64,000 nt of DNA from Ignelater luminosus (lineage: Eukaryota > Arthropoda > Insecta > Coleoptera > Elateridae): positions 837,756 through 901,755 of the forward strand of contig VTPC01090587.1 of assembly GCA_011009095.1 (NCBI GenBank), in the 5' to 3' direction. The notes under the pieces were generated by a model, which had not been told where the DNA came from, did not search any database, and was given only the letters and a program-made list of their open reading frames with translations. Position numbers and translations under genes: made by a program. Positions 23,601 to 36,929 of the stretch are shown here, piece by piece (position 1 is the first letter of the stretch; every line of letters begins with the position of its first letter).

Positions 23601-24320
23601 AATATACCCTATTCTATGAAGCTAAATTGATTCATAAATCAACTTAAATCTACTAAAATCGATTGAAATCTAATTTAAATCGGTATTATAACTTACTCAA
23701 ATTGATTGTCATCACCATTATGCTATCCCAGCTGAGAAGGAATCATATTCAATAAGGAATTAATAACATAATAAAACACTCTGGTCAGTTTTTACTCTCC
23801 TTTTTCTGACTAATAAAGTTTTTTTTAACAACTTAAAGAAGTACAGCTTTATCTGATCTTAGTAAGAAGAAATAGAAAAGGCAAAAACTGTCATGGTTAT
23901 TAGAAAATGTTTAAATTTAATTATGATAATCGTTTGGGGAACTGTGTATATTATTAAGATATTTATCAATAAGTCTTTAAAACTGTAAGTAAAACTAAAC
24001 TGATTAGAATTTAATTATTGGACTGATTAAATTTATTTGCTAATTCATACAGTCAATCTATTGAATATTCTGCAAATCGACCAGATTAATTAGAATAAAT
24101 TTGTCAAATAAAATGAAAACGAATTCCTTGAATTAACTTATTCAAAAATCGATTTGATATAAATTTGTTTCTCTGAAATCGATTCTTTGAACAGATTCAA
24201 TCGATTTTCTGATGCAAATGGAATTAAATTGAATCGGTTTTTACATTTACTGCTGAATCGAATCGTCTAGTACAGAAAGAAATCGATTTTTCTTGTTAAA
24301 TCGATTTACGTATTACATAT
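23600..24320. repeat. region rich in AATCGATT-type motif
   Basis: Many short, imperfect copies of aaatcgatt / aatcgattt in both orientations (for example near 23660, 24150, 24180, 24203, 24285 and 24300). Such interspersed palindromic boxes are usual in subterminal regions of some DNA transposons. Precise ends were not found. Confidence 0.4.
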
Positions 24321-24415
24321 TATCAGAACTGGATTATTATCTGAGTGCCAAGAACGAAACTATCCCAAACAAAAACAATTATTAGAAGTACCTTATCGAA
24401 CGCAGATAAATAAGC

Positions 24416-24478
24416 GGTGTGGTGTCACTAATAAAAATAATAAATCAATATTTTTTATGAATTGTGACACCACACAGC
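24416..24478. repeat. short hairpin, gtgtggtgtcac arms
   Basis: ggtgtggtgtcacta at 24416-24430 is mirrored by gtgacaccacac at 24465-24476, enclosing an AT-rich loop. Probably a very short MITE remnant. Confidence 0.5.
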
Positions 24479-25573
24479 ATTTGCTTCTCTAATGTTTCTC
24501 TTTTTCTTTTAGCCCAGGAAAAAGTGTTAAGTATCAGAACATTGAAAATGAAGATATAAAACTATTACTTCTATCTTGCAGGCTTGCAGTTATTATTATG
24601 TGCAACCACAGATGGTTGAAATATAAGAATGTTTAACAATGGTTTAACCAGAAATTGCAAATTATTGTTCACTGTACACTGCAATGTTTCTTTTCTATTT
24701 TACTTCTTTGGCCACATCGCGCGTGGGTTTCAAAAACGCCAAATCTTATTTTTTCAGTACAGATTTTCCTTTAAAAACATCTTGCTTACCTCTCTCGAGA
24801 ATCTCAGCCCTTGATCAACGTATTGATCATAGTTATTTACAAAGCAGAAAATGTCCTAAAATAGCATTTTTGCGGGAAATTTCATCTTGATGTTGTTCCT
24901 CGTTTCTGGAATATTGAGAAAACGAGTGTGATATTAACCTACAATACTTTGTTCTTCCAGCAAAAAATGCATTTTCTGATCAACATCCGCAAACAACACA
25001 TGTTACTCGGTCTACGGTCTCGAGTGCTACACTTGTCAAATTTGTTAACATAATTATTATGAATTACTATTAATGATATACTGGATTTAAAAATAATTTA
25101 CTTGAGGGAGTTCATACCAAAATTATCCTTATCCATTTACAAATCAGAATACCTAAATGAGTTGGGGAATGACTTTTCACTTAACACATGAATATTAATA
25201 AATCAGTTTATGCAGTTTGCATACAAAATTTGAAAAGTTTTATTTACAGAAAAAACTAAATATACTTATCACTAATACATGTCAAAAACAAAAACAAACA
25301 AAACACATTAAAAAGAAATAAAATGATGTAAATTAGTATTCGAAAAACTGTTTTTTTAAACATAGGTGCCATGGTACATTGGTAATTGCTTAGACAATTG
25401 GCAAGTAATGATATCACTTATTAGCAGTTTTTCACTAACTTTACGCACATTTATGTCCTTAATATCTAGTCACTGGATTAAAAACGAAGAATTAAAATAA
25501 TAAAATATTGCACCACAATTTTAAGTATGTGAACACAGATAATCGCACCAAACTTTTAAAATATTCAACATCT

Positions 25574-26534
25574 CTATTTCATTGATTTTTTAATCCAATC
25601 TAGATATTTGGCAGCGTCTGTGAACACCACATAATGCGAAGCATCACATTTAAATTGATTCTGTAAAGCTACACTAATGGATACCAAACCCCGCAGTTGC
25701 CACCTGGGATTCCGCGGATTTGAATTTGGTTTGGGGAATACCATACCACCACCGGAATCTCCATTACACACTGAGGTACCTACAGTACGGCAATGTATTA
25801 TAAATCTGTATGCAAGATTTATATTCAAAGTGTACTTACCATTTCTAAATCCTGCGCAGTACGTATTACCAGAAGCAAATCTCGAATAGAAGTCGGGAAA
25901 AGAAAATATGCAGGTCTCTTGCGATACGACAGGCATCTTAGCTTGCATTAGTTGATCCGTTACTTTTCCCGTTTCATCAAAACCCCAACCTACCACATTT
26001 CCTGAAAACAAATGTAGATACCTACTTCAGTCTTTAATAGATTTTCATTTCGTTACTACATTTCCTTACTTTAGGCAAACTATGTTTTTATTATTGTTGT
26101 TGAATCATTATGTTATAACGTTGCTTGGTTATTAATAGCATACATATATTGTGAAACTGTGAATTAAACTACTGTTACGTGTACAACCTATAGAAGACAA
26201 AGTCTTTGATCGAAACATCAGAGTAGTACCTATTCTGCTTGGCTAAATACAGAGTGATTGCAATTCATTGAGGATGGTTTGAATTTCGCGCCGAAGTTTT
26301 TCACGTGGTAGGTTGGCTATAGTGTGTAAGCGTTCACAGATTAAATAAAGGTCAGATATTTCACTCCCTATTCCACCAATGTTCTCATCTTTTGTCGCTG
26401 CACATTCTGCACATTTACATTTGCAGCTCTGGGAGTTTACCACGCCTACTCTTTTACGCGAGCTTTATGAAAAGTGCATAACACGCTGTGCTGCTTGCGC
26501 AGTACATGTCGAAATAGCAAACTGTGGGAGTTGC

Positions 26535-26575
<41 letters not shown>

Positions 26576-28518
26576 AATAGAATCCACAAATTGATCCAAG
26601 TAAAATATCTGACCTTTATTTAATCTGTGAAGCGTTTAGGGTCATCCGGGGGCCAGTGTTGCCAGATTTAGTACTTTAGTGTTATCTTTAACACTATAAG
26701 GACTCATTTTATTTTTTTTAATTAAAATTTTACGTTTACAGCACACATTTGGCAACACTGCTCCCGGCTGACCCTGAACGCTTACACACTAGAGCCAACT
26801 TACCACTTGAAAAACTTCGGCACGAAATTCAAACCATCCTCAATCAATTGCAATCACTCTGTAGCAGACTAGCTGCACATTACTTAAAATTCGGTTCTAT
26901 AGCGTTCGCATTAGTTTTCTATAAATAATAGACAGAACTAAGAGTTAACAACTATAAAGGGTACTAAATAAATCATCATTTTTGATCTCCAAAGGGATTT
27001 CAAACGTCTGTAAAAAGAGTCTTTTTACTAGTGTTAACACGTGCAAAAAGCAAGAGTTTATCAACAGAGTCAGTAAGAGTACGGTCCAACAGCATCAAGT
27101 CCAACTCTTTCGCTTAAAAAACAATAGAGTTTTACTTTTTTTGTAATAATGCAAAAGTACTGCAAAAAATGTTAATCTAATTGTTTCGCATACAGTGATG
27201 TCATAAGGTTTACGTTCAAAAGGTAGAAGTTGTGAATCCACTCAACAAGATTAATAATTATGAAAGGATTGTGGTTTGAAATATTCGTCTATTGCTTACA
27301 GATAATGTAATGCTTGTATGTACATTTTAAAATCAGAGACACAATAGATTTTCTTGTAGTTCTCTTCACTAGAATATCAAAATAGTTGATTCACTAAGAC
27401 TCAGTTTGATTTGACATTGTTGACCTTTCTAAGTTGGCTATGTGTACCTATTGCAGCTTGGTGAATCTTATTCAGAATTAGTACGCTCGTTCAAGCTTGT
27501 AACAGTCTTGTGTACCGTGGTAACACTGAGCCACCACAAGCTGTAACGATCCAAGCAAGACTCATGAAAGACACTGATGGATACCGATTTGTATTCACAT
27601 CTTCTTAAAATAGGCGATCGTCACTTTGTACAAAATAAAATACCTGTGATTGTGAGAAAGACTGATATAAATAACTCTTACGGGTATGCCAATTGTTAAT
27701 GGCTTGATGAATAAGATTGATATAAGTGCAATCTAACTTAGACAAAAGTATAATAAGTATAGGAGATATTGCCTAGATTGTACGTACCTTGTTTACTAAG
27801 AACTGTACTTAAATCAGGAGATTCTTGCCAAAGACAGACAGGTCTCACATAATCGGTGATGTCAACAGCTGCTGCAAATTTAACTACAGCAATATCGTTG
27901 CCATAGCTTTGCGGATTATATTGTGGATGCGGTATAATTTCAGATACAGTCCGATCTTGAATGCCAGGACTTGAAAACCGTTTTAAATAATATTTACCTA
28001 TAAATCAGCATCAATAAACATTAAAAAATAGTGAATCTCGGAATAACCTTCTTACCTAAATAAACTACTAGATTTTCTGGATTCAAGGGTTTCTGCGATC
28101 TTCTTAGTGTAACACAATGAGCAACTGTAATTACATGGTATGTAGATACAAGCGAAGCGCCGCATATGTAAGCTAAATCAATTCCTTTTGCATGATACAA
28201 AGCTGCATGCCATGGAAATTCTCCTTCACGGGTTACCTGACCATAAGTAATCAAAGGCCTGGGCTGCGCCTGTAAAGATTCGTCCTCAAACTTCCCATTT
28301 CCATCGTTTAACAAGAAACTTACAAGATTGCGAACATATGATAAAACGCGATTCGATAGTCCTTCATTTTGGGCTGTGTTATCATAGTAATTATAATACT
28401 GATTTTCATACTGATATGGGTTTTGATTCCGATTCTGATATTGATTCTGATAGTTACGCTGATATTCGGGATATGAATAATAATATCGATATGTTTGCCT
28501 TTTTGTTCGGGGTTTCGT
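25574..28518 (-). CDS. Gd-like serine protease, linker and catalytic exons 4-7 (copy 2)
   Basis: Exon 4, 28518-28056; exon 5, 27997-27788; exon 6, 26001-25840; exon 7, 25779-25574 (stop TAG). Exon 4 starts with a Tyr/Gln/Asn-rich linker (about 45 residues) and enters an S1 protease domain at [20 protein letters not shown]. Numbering the protein from the ATG at 41673, the triad is His364 (VITVAHC), Asp419 (YGNDIAVV) and Ser517 (NGDSGGG). The residue at the S1 pocket position (six before Ser) is Ser511, not the Asp of trypsins. The activation site is not the usual R/IVGG, which agrees with Gd-type proteases. All introns are phase-consistent and total 1731 coding bases with exons 1-3. In Drosophila, Gd acts in the extracellular dorsoventral protease cascade; the role here is only inferred. 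A 54-bp in-frame stretch (28323-28270) could be a retained coding segment or a tiny intron. Confidence 0.88.
26536..26573. repeat. (GA)n microsatellite
   Basis: About 18 uninterrupted GA units. Confidence 0.95.
26631..26776. mobile_element. small palindromic MITE nested in the right arm
   Basis: agggtcatccgggggc at about 26638 is mirrored by gctcccggctgaccct ending at 26774, with inner arms agtgttgcca / tggcaacact. The left arm of the host element lacks this segment, so it is a later insertion. Confidence 0.7.
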
Positions 28519-28740
28519 CTACAAGATGAAAATGCTTTGTCAGACGCGGTAACACGTATTACTATCTACTGATTTTAAAAATGTATGAAATATAGATGAA
28601 CAGGCTTATTACTTATAGCTGTTAAGTATAAAAAGTAAAAATGATTACCCCAAATGTCTTTCGGTCATTCAAATATGTACTTTATTTGTATGAACAAATT
28701 TTAATCTTGTTACAGAATAATTACATACCAAATTATGTAA

Positions 28741-29208
28741 TATATATTTCACGTAAAGAGATACATGCGTCACTCTTGTGATCCAGATGCTTCAAATCAA
28801 TAAATGGCCCAACTGAAAGCTTTCTACAGGTCTTATTTTAGCGGCAGTAGGTTGACAAACAAACAATAACAAAACAATTTTTAAAAAAGTACTTATAAAT
28901 TCATTTTAGAATTAACTTTTATTAATCTTACTACTTACTTTAAAGCTAATAAACGGAATACATACATGTAATCAAATGTCAATTTGAAAATTCAAATACG
29001 TTTGACATTTTCGAAACATAACTCAAATTTACGTGCAATCGCGTCTACTGTTTCTAGTGTTATCTTTGTCATACACCTTCTACTTAAATGGAATGCTAAC
29101 GGTTCAATATGTATCTCTTTTTTCAACATATATTTCAAATAGGTGCGTGTTGTCGTTGATTAGAAATAAATCTGTGACGCATGTATCGCTTTTCGTGAAA
29201 TAGATATT
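28741..29208. mobile_element. 468-bp palindromic MITE
   Basis: atatttcacgtaaagagat at the left and its near complement (cgcttttcgtgaaat) at the right; arms extend through acatgcgtcac. It lies in the large intron of copy 2. No ORF. Confidence 0.7.
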
Positions 29209-30741
29209 ACTAAGTCTTAGTAATGGTTTTTACAAAACGTCTTAACCACATGATAGCATAACAGTAATATTATACTGAAAACATCAGTTGATACCTAAAA
29301 TCCTTTCCCATTGGCAACATACTAAAAGTGTAGTTTTTCCTCACGCCTCCCATCGTAACTATACATTGAACTATAACAAGTATCCATTAATGAATTAAGG
29401 ATAATAGAAACTGAGTTTTGTCATTCCGAATAGAGTTTAAGGCAAAGAATACAATCAATTGTTAATTCGATATATGTTTACGATAGAATAGCATACAGAA
29501 AAACCATACCGTTTCGTATTCAAGAGTCCGTACTTATATTGCCAATGCGAAACGACTCAGAGTATCATGGAATATTTTGGATATTTTAACAGTATTTCGT
29601 TATAGCATGGTAGAATCTAGAACGTTTTGTGAAAACCATTCCTAAAAATTCTATGATTTGGTGTGGAATTTCTCTACCTCGTCGTATTTTTAAGTGATTT
29701 AAGTGTACTGCAAATGAAAATGATTATGGTAGCATAACTATCTAAAAAATCAAGAAACTTAAGGATAATCTAAGCCGATTATTCAACTACATTATGAAGT
29801 ATGAGAAGTTAAAATTTAATTTAACTAATCTGATTCTATAATGAACGGATTCATACAGCAAACTCTGGTCACGTGTGGTATCTTGTATCAACTTAGCTAT
29901 TATACTTTTTTAAAGATTACGTTTTCGTTATCTAGTGCCATTGTTTTTCGTGCGCAATAATTTAATTTGATTCTTTTTGACAAAAATGAATTACAAACGA
30001 TAATTCCGCTTGATTGTTATTGTAGACACGCTCTTTAGGTTACTTTTATTCATCTTTTCATATTGTTCATCAGGAACTGGGAAAGATGAAAGAAAGCAGG
30101 TTTCCTAAAAACAAATATACGTTATATCGCTTGCGGAAATACAGTTTTACAAAACATTGTTCTTGCCTACATTAAGAAACCTTTCATCCCATCTTAGCAT
30201 GTATGTAGTGTAGATATTAGAATAAATACAAGTATTTAAATGTAAATAAATGCTTTTGGCCGCACAGAAACTATGTAAGTTTTGAAGTGCGTGACACAGT
30301 TCATAACCATTAATGCTTAAAACTGATAGAAATCTAGTTCGACAATCGAAATTATTCGTTTGTTAATTTACAAAATAACCAAGCAATGAGAAATACTTTG
30401 CATCATGGCACACTATTAAAAGAAATCGAGAAATATAGTTTTTTCAAGGTTATATCAAAGACAAATGAAGTAGATCCAATTTCTTTTCAGATTATTATTC
30501 AGTCTCGAAATATGTAACTTTGTTCTATTTAACCTACTTTGTATCTCTTATAGTTTCAGAGATGCCAATGGTGAGGCTCAAATTTGAATAACTGTAAAAT
30601 CCGTTCGAAACTATCAAATACCAGAGTAAGCCATACTTTAATGATCTGTAAGTCTTAATATTTTGCAGCAGCTACATAGCAACAAAAAATGACAAAATGA
30701 AGATTTGTTTTGCCACATAATGTAAACAATAGTTATTTTCG
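29209..30741. other. intron of copy 2, nothing recognised
   Basis: AT-rich, no coding signal or repeat pair seen. Confidence 0.4.
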
Positions 30742-30960
30742 ATACTGGTGCGCTGTCACGTCATATTTCAGGCGTGAGGCCGGAATCTGAAGCAGGAGAT
30801 TCAAGTCGAGTGCTTCAAAAAAGGCTGAGCGCCTTAAAAGTGACAGTGCACGTGTATCGAACAAAATTCTTTGTAATCGTTTACACAAAATGAGAAAAAC
30901 CTTAATTTACCGTAAATGTTGAGATTAACTTTGACAGATGTCAAATTAGGTATATAAACA
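30742..30960 (+). repeat. interspersed repeat family a, uninterrupted copy
   Basis: Matches the two outer pieces around the fold-back at 7882-8854 and, inverted, 36930-37135. Here the site reads ttaatttaccgtaaatg without interruption, giving the empty-site sequence. Confidence 0.75.
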
Positions 30961-31132
30961 AAAAACCTTACATATATTACCCCAAGAAATGAACGCATCA
31001 TTATTGGAGAAAAAACAAAGTGAGTTAAAAAAAACATTTAGTTTTAAAATACTTAATAAGAGCAAGTGATAGTAATCATATGGTAACAATGAATTCATAC
31101 GTGCAATGAAAAATGACCTTTTTCAGCTATTA

Positions 31133-31425
31133 CTTTCTGACTGCAATCTTGTGTAGCCAATATTCCCATTTCTTTGGCTCAATTCAAATTAATTCAAGAT
31201 AAACTGATTCATTTGGTATAACCTGTGCTCACAGTCTGCTATATTGTAGAAAAACTTTTTTCTTACCCAAAAAACATACAAAAGTCTCTTGATAGCAAAC
31301 TAGGCTGCAGGCCCAGTCTGCATCAAATGAATATTTTAACTTGAGTTATCCGAATTGAGTCAAAGACCAATACATAGAAGCAAAGATATTGGCTGCACAA
31401 GATTGCAGTCAGCAACTAATAGCTG
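31133..31425. mobile_element. fold-back MITE, 293 bp
   Basis: Arms of about 100 bp: cagctattactttctgactg at the left mirrored by gcagtcagcaactaatagct at the right, both continuing through caatcttgtg.agccaatat and further. No coding content. Confidence 0.75.
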
Positions 31426-31657
31426 AGAACTGTTGAATCCCACATAATTTCTTTTTATTGTATTTATGGCAGCAAACTTGTTACAATATGATTATTATTA
31501 CTTGTTCTGTCTTACTAAACTGAATACTTCAAATCTAAATGTACCTTTATAGCTCGTTTTATGAATTATTGCATAAATACTCTAAAACACATATAAATCT
31601 GGCCGAAAGTCACCTTTTCAATAGTGATACTTTAATTTATTGGAGCATTTAGCTATA

Positions 31658-32134
31658 CAGGGTAAATAGATAACACCGACAAACTGGTAAGGTAAATTCC
31701 TAGTCACTAGACAAGTATTTTTTTTAAACGGTCTTCAACGTTGCGCACATTGTCGTTTTCGTGGTTATCTGTCAAAATATCAAGAATGTTATGAATAAAA
31801 GTTGTCGAAAATAGCCTTCCGGGTGTTCTAAACTTACTTCCAGTTACAGGGGCTGCACTGTATAGGTGAAATACCTATTTTAAAAAGGAAAACTGCAATT
31901 CTCTATATTTTCATTACAGAGCACACCCTGTGTAATCAAAAGTAGTTTTAATATACGCAGAAGACACCTCACATAATCATAGAGCCAAGAGTTAACACGT
32001 CTGTCGGCAATTTTGAAGACCGATAACGCCACAACTGAAAGTCGAATCAATCACAGGCTCTATTTGAAAAAATGCTTGTCCAGTCACCGAAAATTTACCC
32101 TATCGGTTTGTCGGTGTTATTTAGTTACACCTTG
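31658..32134. mobile_element. fold-back MITE, 477 bp, TA target
   Basis: cagggtaaatagataacac at the left mirrored by gtgttatttagttacac(c)ttg at the right. Arms of about 70 bp share caccgacaaac and gacaag.attttttt. TA at 31656-31657 and 32135-32136. The ORF at 32013-32201 only reads through the arm. Confidence 0.8.
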
Positions 32135-32847
32135 TATATTACTTTTTCGTTTATGTATGTACCTCACAAAACGATTACAAAAAATAATTAGAAAGATTTA
32201 AACGTAAAATTCATTCTTTTTCTAACTTGTCAACAGTTTAGACGATGTAACTTGTAGTTCGTTTTCAAGAAAGAGAAAGAGAGATAATAATGAATAGATT
32301 TCGTGCACAAACTTTCTTATTATAGTAATTTGTAGAAGCAATAACCTTGGCAATTAAATATATTTTTAACAGATAATAGTGAAACATGTCGTAAGTAGAG
32401 GAAAGTTGTATATTAAAAACAAAAAATTATTTTCATTTTTTATTACCACTGCTTATCTGTTTTTAATAATCCGACATGCTTATTATTACTAGAGTTCCTA
32501 TAATACAAGGAAGGATATTTTATAGGAGTAAGAGTTGAGAAAACCGCAGTGTCGGTATCCAAGTTTGGCCCAAAACGAATGTTTCAGAATCTAATCTCCA
32601 TAACAACACACACCAAAACAACTTCAAGCATTTAGAATAAACGTAATTGAAGGACAAAGAGATTGGTCCGTCAACTAAAAGATTCTAAACTTCGAAAGTG
32701 ATTCACCAGTAATAATAATCTTGAGTTTGCTCAACTGTTAGGCATATTATGTTATAGGAACTCTAATTATTACATTTGCAACTAACCAAACTCTCTAAAA
32801 GTTATTCTTATTGGTTATAGTTATCAGCAACAGCAAAAATAAATATA

Positions 32848-33218
32848 AACTAACCGATAAAAAAAATCGGCCAACTGAAATGTTTTGTAAAACCACTTTA
32901 AAAATTATTAATGTAACCAGTGATTATTATTTGATTAAAGAACCATTCACTGTTGACACAGGATGTACAAATTAGCTATTTAATACAGAATTAAATTTAA
33001 TTTAAGGCAGTAACGAAAACAGTCTAAATACGATACTTTCTTAAATAAAAACAATAATGTAATGTATTAATTTGTCTTTTTGTTTAGCAAATTTGTACAT
33101 CCTGTGCCAGCAGTGAATGGTTCTTTAATCAAATAACAATCACTGGTTAAATTAATAATTTTTTAAAGTGATTTATCAAAATATTTTAGGGTGGCCCGTT
33201 TTTTTTGCTGGTCAGTTT
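32848..33218. mobile_element. fold-back MITE, about 371 bp, TA target
   Basis: Arms of about 150 bp contain gattaaagaaccattcact (left) and agtgaatggttctttaatc (right), with outer ends aactaaccg / ggtcagttt next to TA. About 85-90% arm identity by eye. Confidence 0.8.
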
Positions 33219-33699
33219 ATAATCATTAAAATAAAACAATTTCGGAATGGCTTCACTTCAACTTTAGATCCTATCGTTTGTAAAAAAGGTTTGTTTCATC
33301 GTCCGTTAAAGGAAAAAGTCTTGTAATAAATCTGTATAATTTCCTAAACTACCAAATTCTTCTGTCCAACGTCAACGACATCGTAGAATTATGTTCGACT
33401 ATCACAGATTGTGAAAAGACCAATCGTCAATGGGTCACTTAAACAAACCAACTTCATCTCCAAGAAAGAAGAAAATGGGGGCACACATGATGATCGCTAC
33501 AACATCGGGAAAAAATCGTATTCGTTTTGGTAGAAATTAAGAATCTGAGATCGAAACTCTTCGTTTTACACTTTAAAAAGAAATTTTCAACTTTGGACAA
33601 AATCTTAATGGCACTAAGCAAAGATGATTAACAAATTAAAAATAGTTTATTGACGAAGAGATGTCTGAAGAAAATACAAAGCAACCGAGTTAAAATATA

Positions 33700-34000
33700 G
33701 CAAGACAAAAACATAACGAACCTTCAGCAAGCTGTTTAGAAAGGTTGGCCTACAGCGTTTCATATATCTCCATGGAAGTCGACCTATGATTGCACATATT
33801 TAAGATGTAGATGGGAGATTTATGGTATTCGAATCCAAACGCCCTGAGACTATCACGAAGATATGAATGCAAATGTGTTTGCAGAACGCTTCCAATAAAT
33901 GTTGTCACTTATTCCAAAAGATTCTCTAATAGTAATGGATAGTAATTGCTAATATTTGGAGTGTTTGTCTACGATAGTGTGGAAGAATTTTCAGACATAC
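33700..34000 (+). pseudogene. DDE transposase remnant
   Basis: Across frameshifts the plus strand gives DGRFMVFESKRPE, then DYHEDMNANVFAERFQ (about 33850-33897) and LSLIPKDSLIVMDS (about 33900-33945). This matches the D-Y-H-x-D-M-N ... IP..S.IVMDNA pattern of insect Tc1/mariner-like DDE endonucleases. Surrounding sequence from about 33240 may be further remnants, but I could not align it. Confidence 0.5.
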
Positions 34001-34009
34001 AATTTAAGG

Positions 34010-36240
34010 TTAATTGTATTAAAGAGAGATGACCCTCATTGTTTGTGATACCTTAAGAATACATTCTTGTTAGGGTCGGATTTATATCTTAGCAATCTTC
34101 TACTAAAGGTTTTTACATTTAATTTACAGTTAACGATATATTGCTCTCTTTCTCTCATCTAAAAACGAACGAATACTAAGTAAATCAGTATTATAATCTA
34201 CTGTAACCGGAAAACGCATCGTATACAATAAGATTGTTAATTGTAATAATTTTTGGGAAAAAATACGGTTACTAGACTTCTTTCAAGTGCAAATTGTCTT
34301 AAGCGTGATGAATAAATGAACTGACATTTTTATTAAAAACCCTTAGCTTTGTATTATTCAAAAATAATTTATAACAGTCACTTTTATTACAACTTTTTAA
34401 AGAAACTTTACCTAAGCTTTCTTGAAGGACTTCATTTTCTGTCACATCCAAAACATAATTATTTTTATTAATAATTTAGTTTTTAAATACTTTATATTAA
34501 CATCTCAACACCTTAGTACGTACAATAAAACCGACTTATTCCATCGATAACAATCTGCCAAGACAACCATTTAATTTTTGCAAAAAAGTGGATTATGTAA
34601 ATTAAATTGACGATACTAGTTACGACAAAAACGGTTGTTTCGTTTATTTTATTAACTTTTAAAATAATTAACCTTGAAGATGAAGTTAATAAAACAAGTA
34701 ATTTGCGAAACACGGTTCTTTTTTAGTTTGTTGACTTAATAGAATTGATAAAATTAAGCAAAAATCCCGATTGCCTCAAACTTAAACGTCATTTATGATA
34801 GATAGGTACCACGTGATGACACAAGCTTTTTCGTTCCTGGACAGTTATGTTTGAACAAATACCTTAAAGCATGGATTTTCAAATGATACACGAATTACTT
34901 TCTGGACTTACAAAAATACAATTATATTCAAAGCTGTCAGAAATTCTTAGACTTAGAAGTTCAGAAAGATTAATAAAGGGGTTGAGATCATTAAGGAACG
35001 TGAAAGAAGCACTATTCATAATCAGCTCTACTTTGATGGAATGACATGTGATTGGGGTTTATGGTTGTAAGAAAGGAGCAAAATGTATCTACCTAAAATC
35101 AAAGTCAATCAAATTCTTAAGCTTAGTTTAGTTAATATAGTAATTTCGGTGTTTTCACCAAGACCTTGAACAGGTAGTGAACCGAAAACAGCAATAACAA
35201 TAATTAATCAATCTGGAATGCAGTACGTAATTGGTTTTTTTATACCAGAAGAATACAAAACAAACAATCAAAAAAGAACACCATTAACTACAAGTCTTTG
35301 CTAAAATTTATGTTTACCATCAACTGAATAAACTAATTAATTGGAGTTAAATATATAAATCAAGATTTATTAAGTATGTAGATTGCATACGTATGTCCTG
35401 TCCGTATGTCCAAAGAAATGAGATTAAGAAAGAATGATGAAGAACACAGATGCCATTATTCGGTTAGTTATGTAACTTAAAGAATCATATAGCATTTTAT
35501 TGTTAAAGTTAAAACTCGCTACCGTAACTGATATAATATTTTGTTAAATAGCATTCTTTTTTGATGAGGTTACTTTAAATAGATGGAGTAAGGAACGATA
35601 TGTAGAAATAAAAATAATATGTGTATAAATAGATTATAAAACAAGTACACAAAGAGATAGGTACAAAAACAAATGCAAAAAAACCACTAAATCATACACC
35701 GCAAAGAAAGAAAAAGCTGCAGTATTATGAACATGGAAAAACATAGAACCTATAATGCATAAATTACAGTAAAATTTTAACTGAACCGCCAATGCTACAT
35801 GACATTAAATAATAAAAGAAGAAAACACCAAATTATTAAATAAAAATTTAAAAATAATTAAACAAAGATAAGATTATGTACAAAAGCATCTGTTAATAAG
35901 AAAGAAGAAAAGAAAGTGAGAGTTGCCTAATGTTCACTACGTAACCCTAGGAATTACCCAAAAAACCGACAAATTAGATCATTAACCGTTATAACTCTAT
36001 ACCATACTATATTCATTTATCAATTAAACGAAGGTAAATATTATGTATGTATGAAATATAATTTTTTAGACAACCCTCTGTGAAAGTTGTCATATCGACT
36101 ACAGCGGTCTACTCGTGAAAATTGAAATTATCAACACTGTTACGATACGAAAATATCGTTACTTTAATATCGTAACAGGAAAAACCTTTATCTGCAAAAA
36201 TACAAAGAAATGGACATAATCTTGGGGTCGTCTAAAAAAT
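34010..36240. other. intron of copy 2, nothing recognised
   Basis: About 2.2 kb of AT-rich sequence without coding motif or clear repeat pair. Confidence 0.4.
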
Positions 36241-36245
36241 TGTGT

Positions 36246-36362
36246 TCATAACTAGTTCGAAAGTGCTATATCGTAGCTCGTGTGAATTTCCGAACTCGGC
36301 TAGCGCCTTATTCGTAAATCTTCACGCTCGCACGATATATGCTATTTTCGAACACTAATTAT
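36246..36362. repeat. 117-bp hairpin
   Basis: cataactagttcgaaagtgc at the left and its imperfect complement at 36340-36362, with inner arms tatatcgtagctcgtg / cacgctcgcacgatata. It could fold as a single stem of about 40 bp. Likely a minimal MITE. Confidence 0.7.
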
Positions 36363-36929
36363 GAAAACTACTACATATTGTAGTAAATTATCTATTTTTA
36401 TTAATTATTATAATTGAAACCGTATTAATAGAGCACAGAGAAGATTGATTATAAAGAGTACCAACTACATACTATAATTCCCCACAAAAGATAATTTAAT
36501 GCTATTTTCATTATAATTTTAGTAAGATTAGATATTTAACATTTAAATTTTTGTTTTAATCAGGGGAGAGCAATTACGGCCTATATTTGTGCGTCCCGCA
36601 AAATATTTAAAAATAATTGATATTTTGAAACAAAATTAATTTGTGGAATTTTTTAATAAATTAAATATGCTTTGATATAGCCTTGCTGTTTCGGCCCACC
36701 ACACATGTAAAAAGTTCTTAGCTGGGCCGCATCAAAATTGAATTGCCCTTCCCTGATATAGAGGGTGTTGTACCAGTAAAAGAAGTCACATTCATCACTT
36801 AAGTATCGGTTATTCCGAATAAGAAAACTATTTTTTGTAATCGTTTTGTGAGACACATAAACAGAAAAGTAATACGTAACTAATATCGTATATGAGTTTT
36901 TCCATTTATATATGTATTTTATTTAATAT

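Larger units (their letters stand above)
26250..26861. mobile_element. 612-bp fold-back element in the exon 5-6 intron
   Basis: Inverted ends cagagtgattgcaattcatt (26250) and its complement ending at 26861, with TA on both sides (26248-26249, 26862-26863). Arms of about 110 bp. Both arms, read towards the element end, encode a similar peptide: [25 protein letters not shown]. The right arm is interrupted at 26631-26776 by a second palindrome. A (GA)n run lies inside. Confidence 0.8.

Noticed and set aside
28338..28529. Plus-strand Asp-rich ORF ([10 protein letters not shown])
   Set aside because: Antisense of the Tyr/Gln/Asn-rich linker in exon 4, which has matching splice sites and phase.
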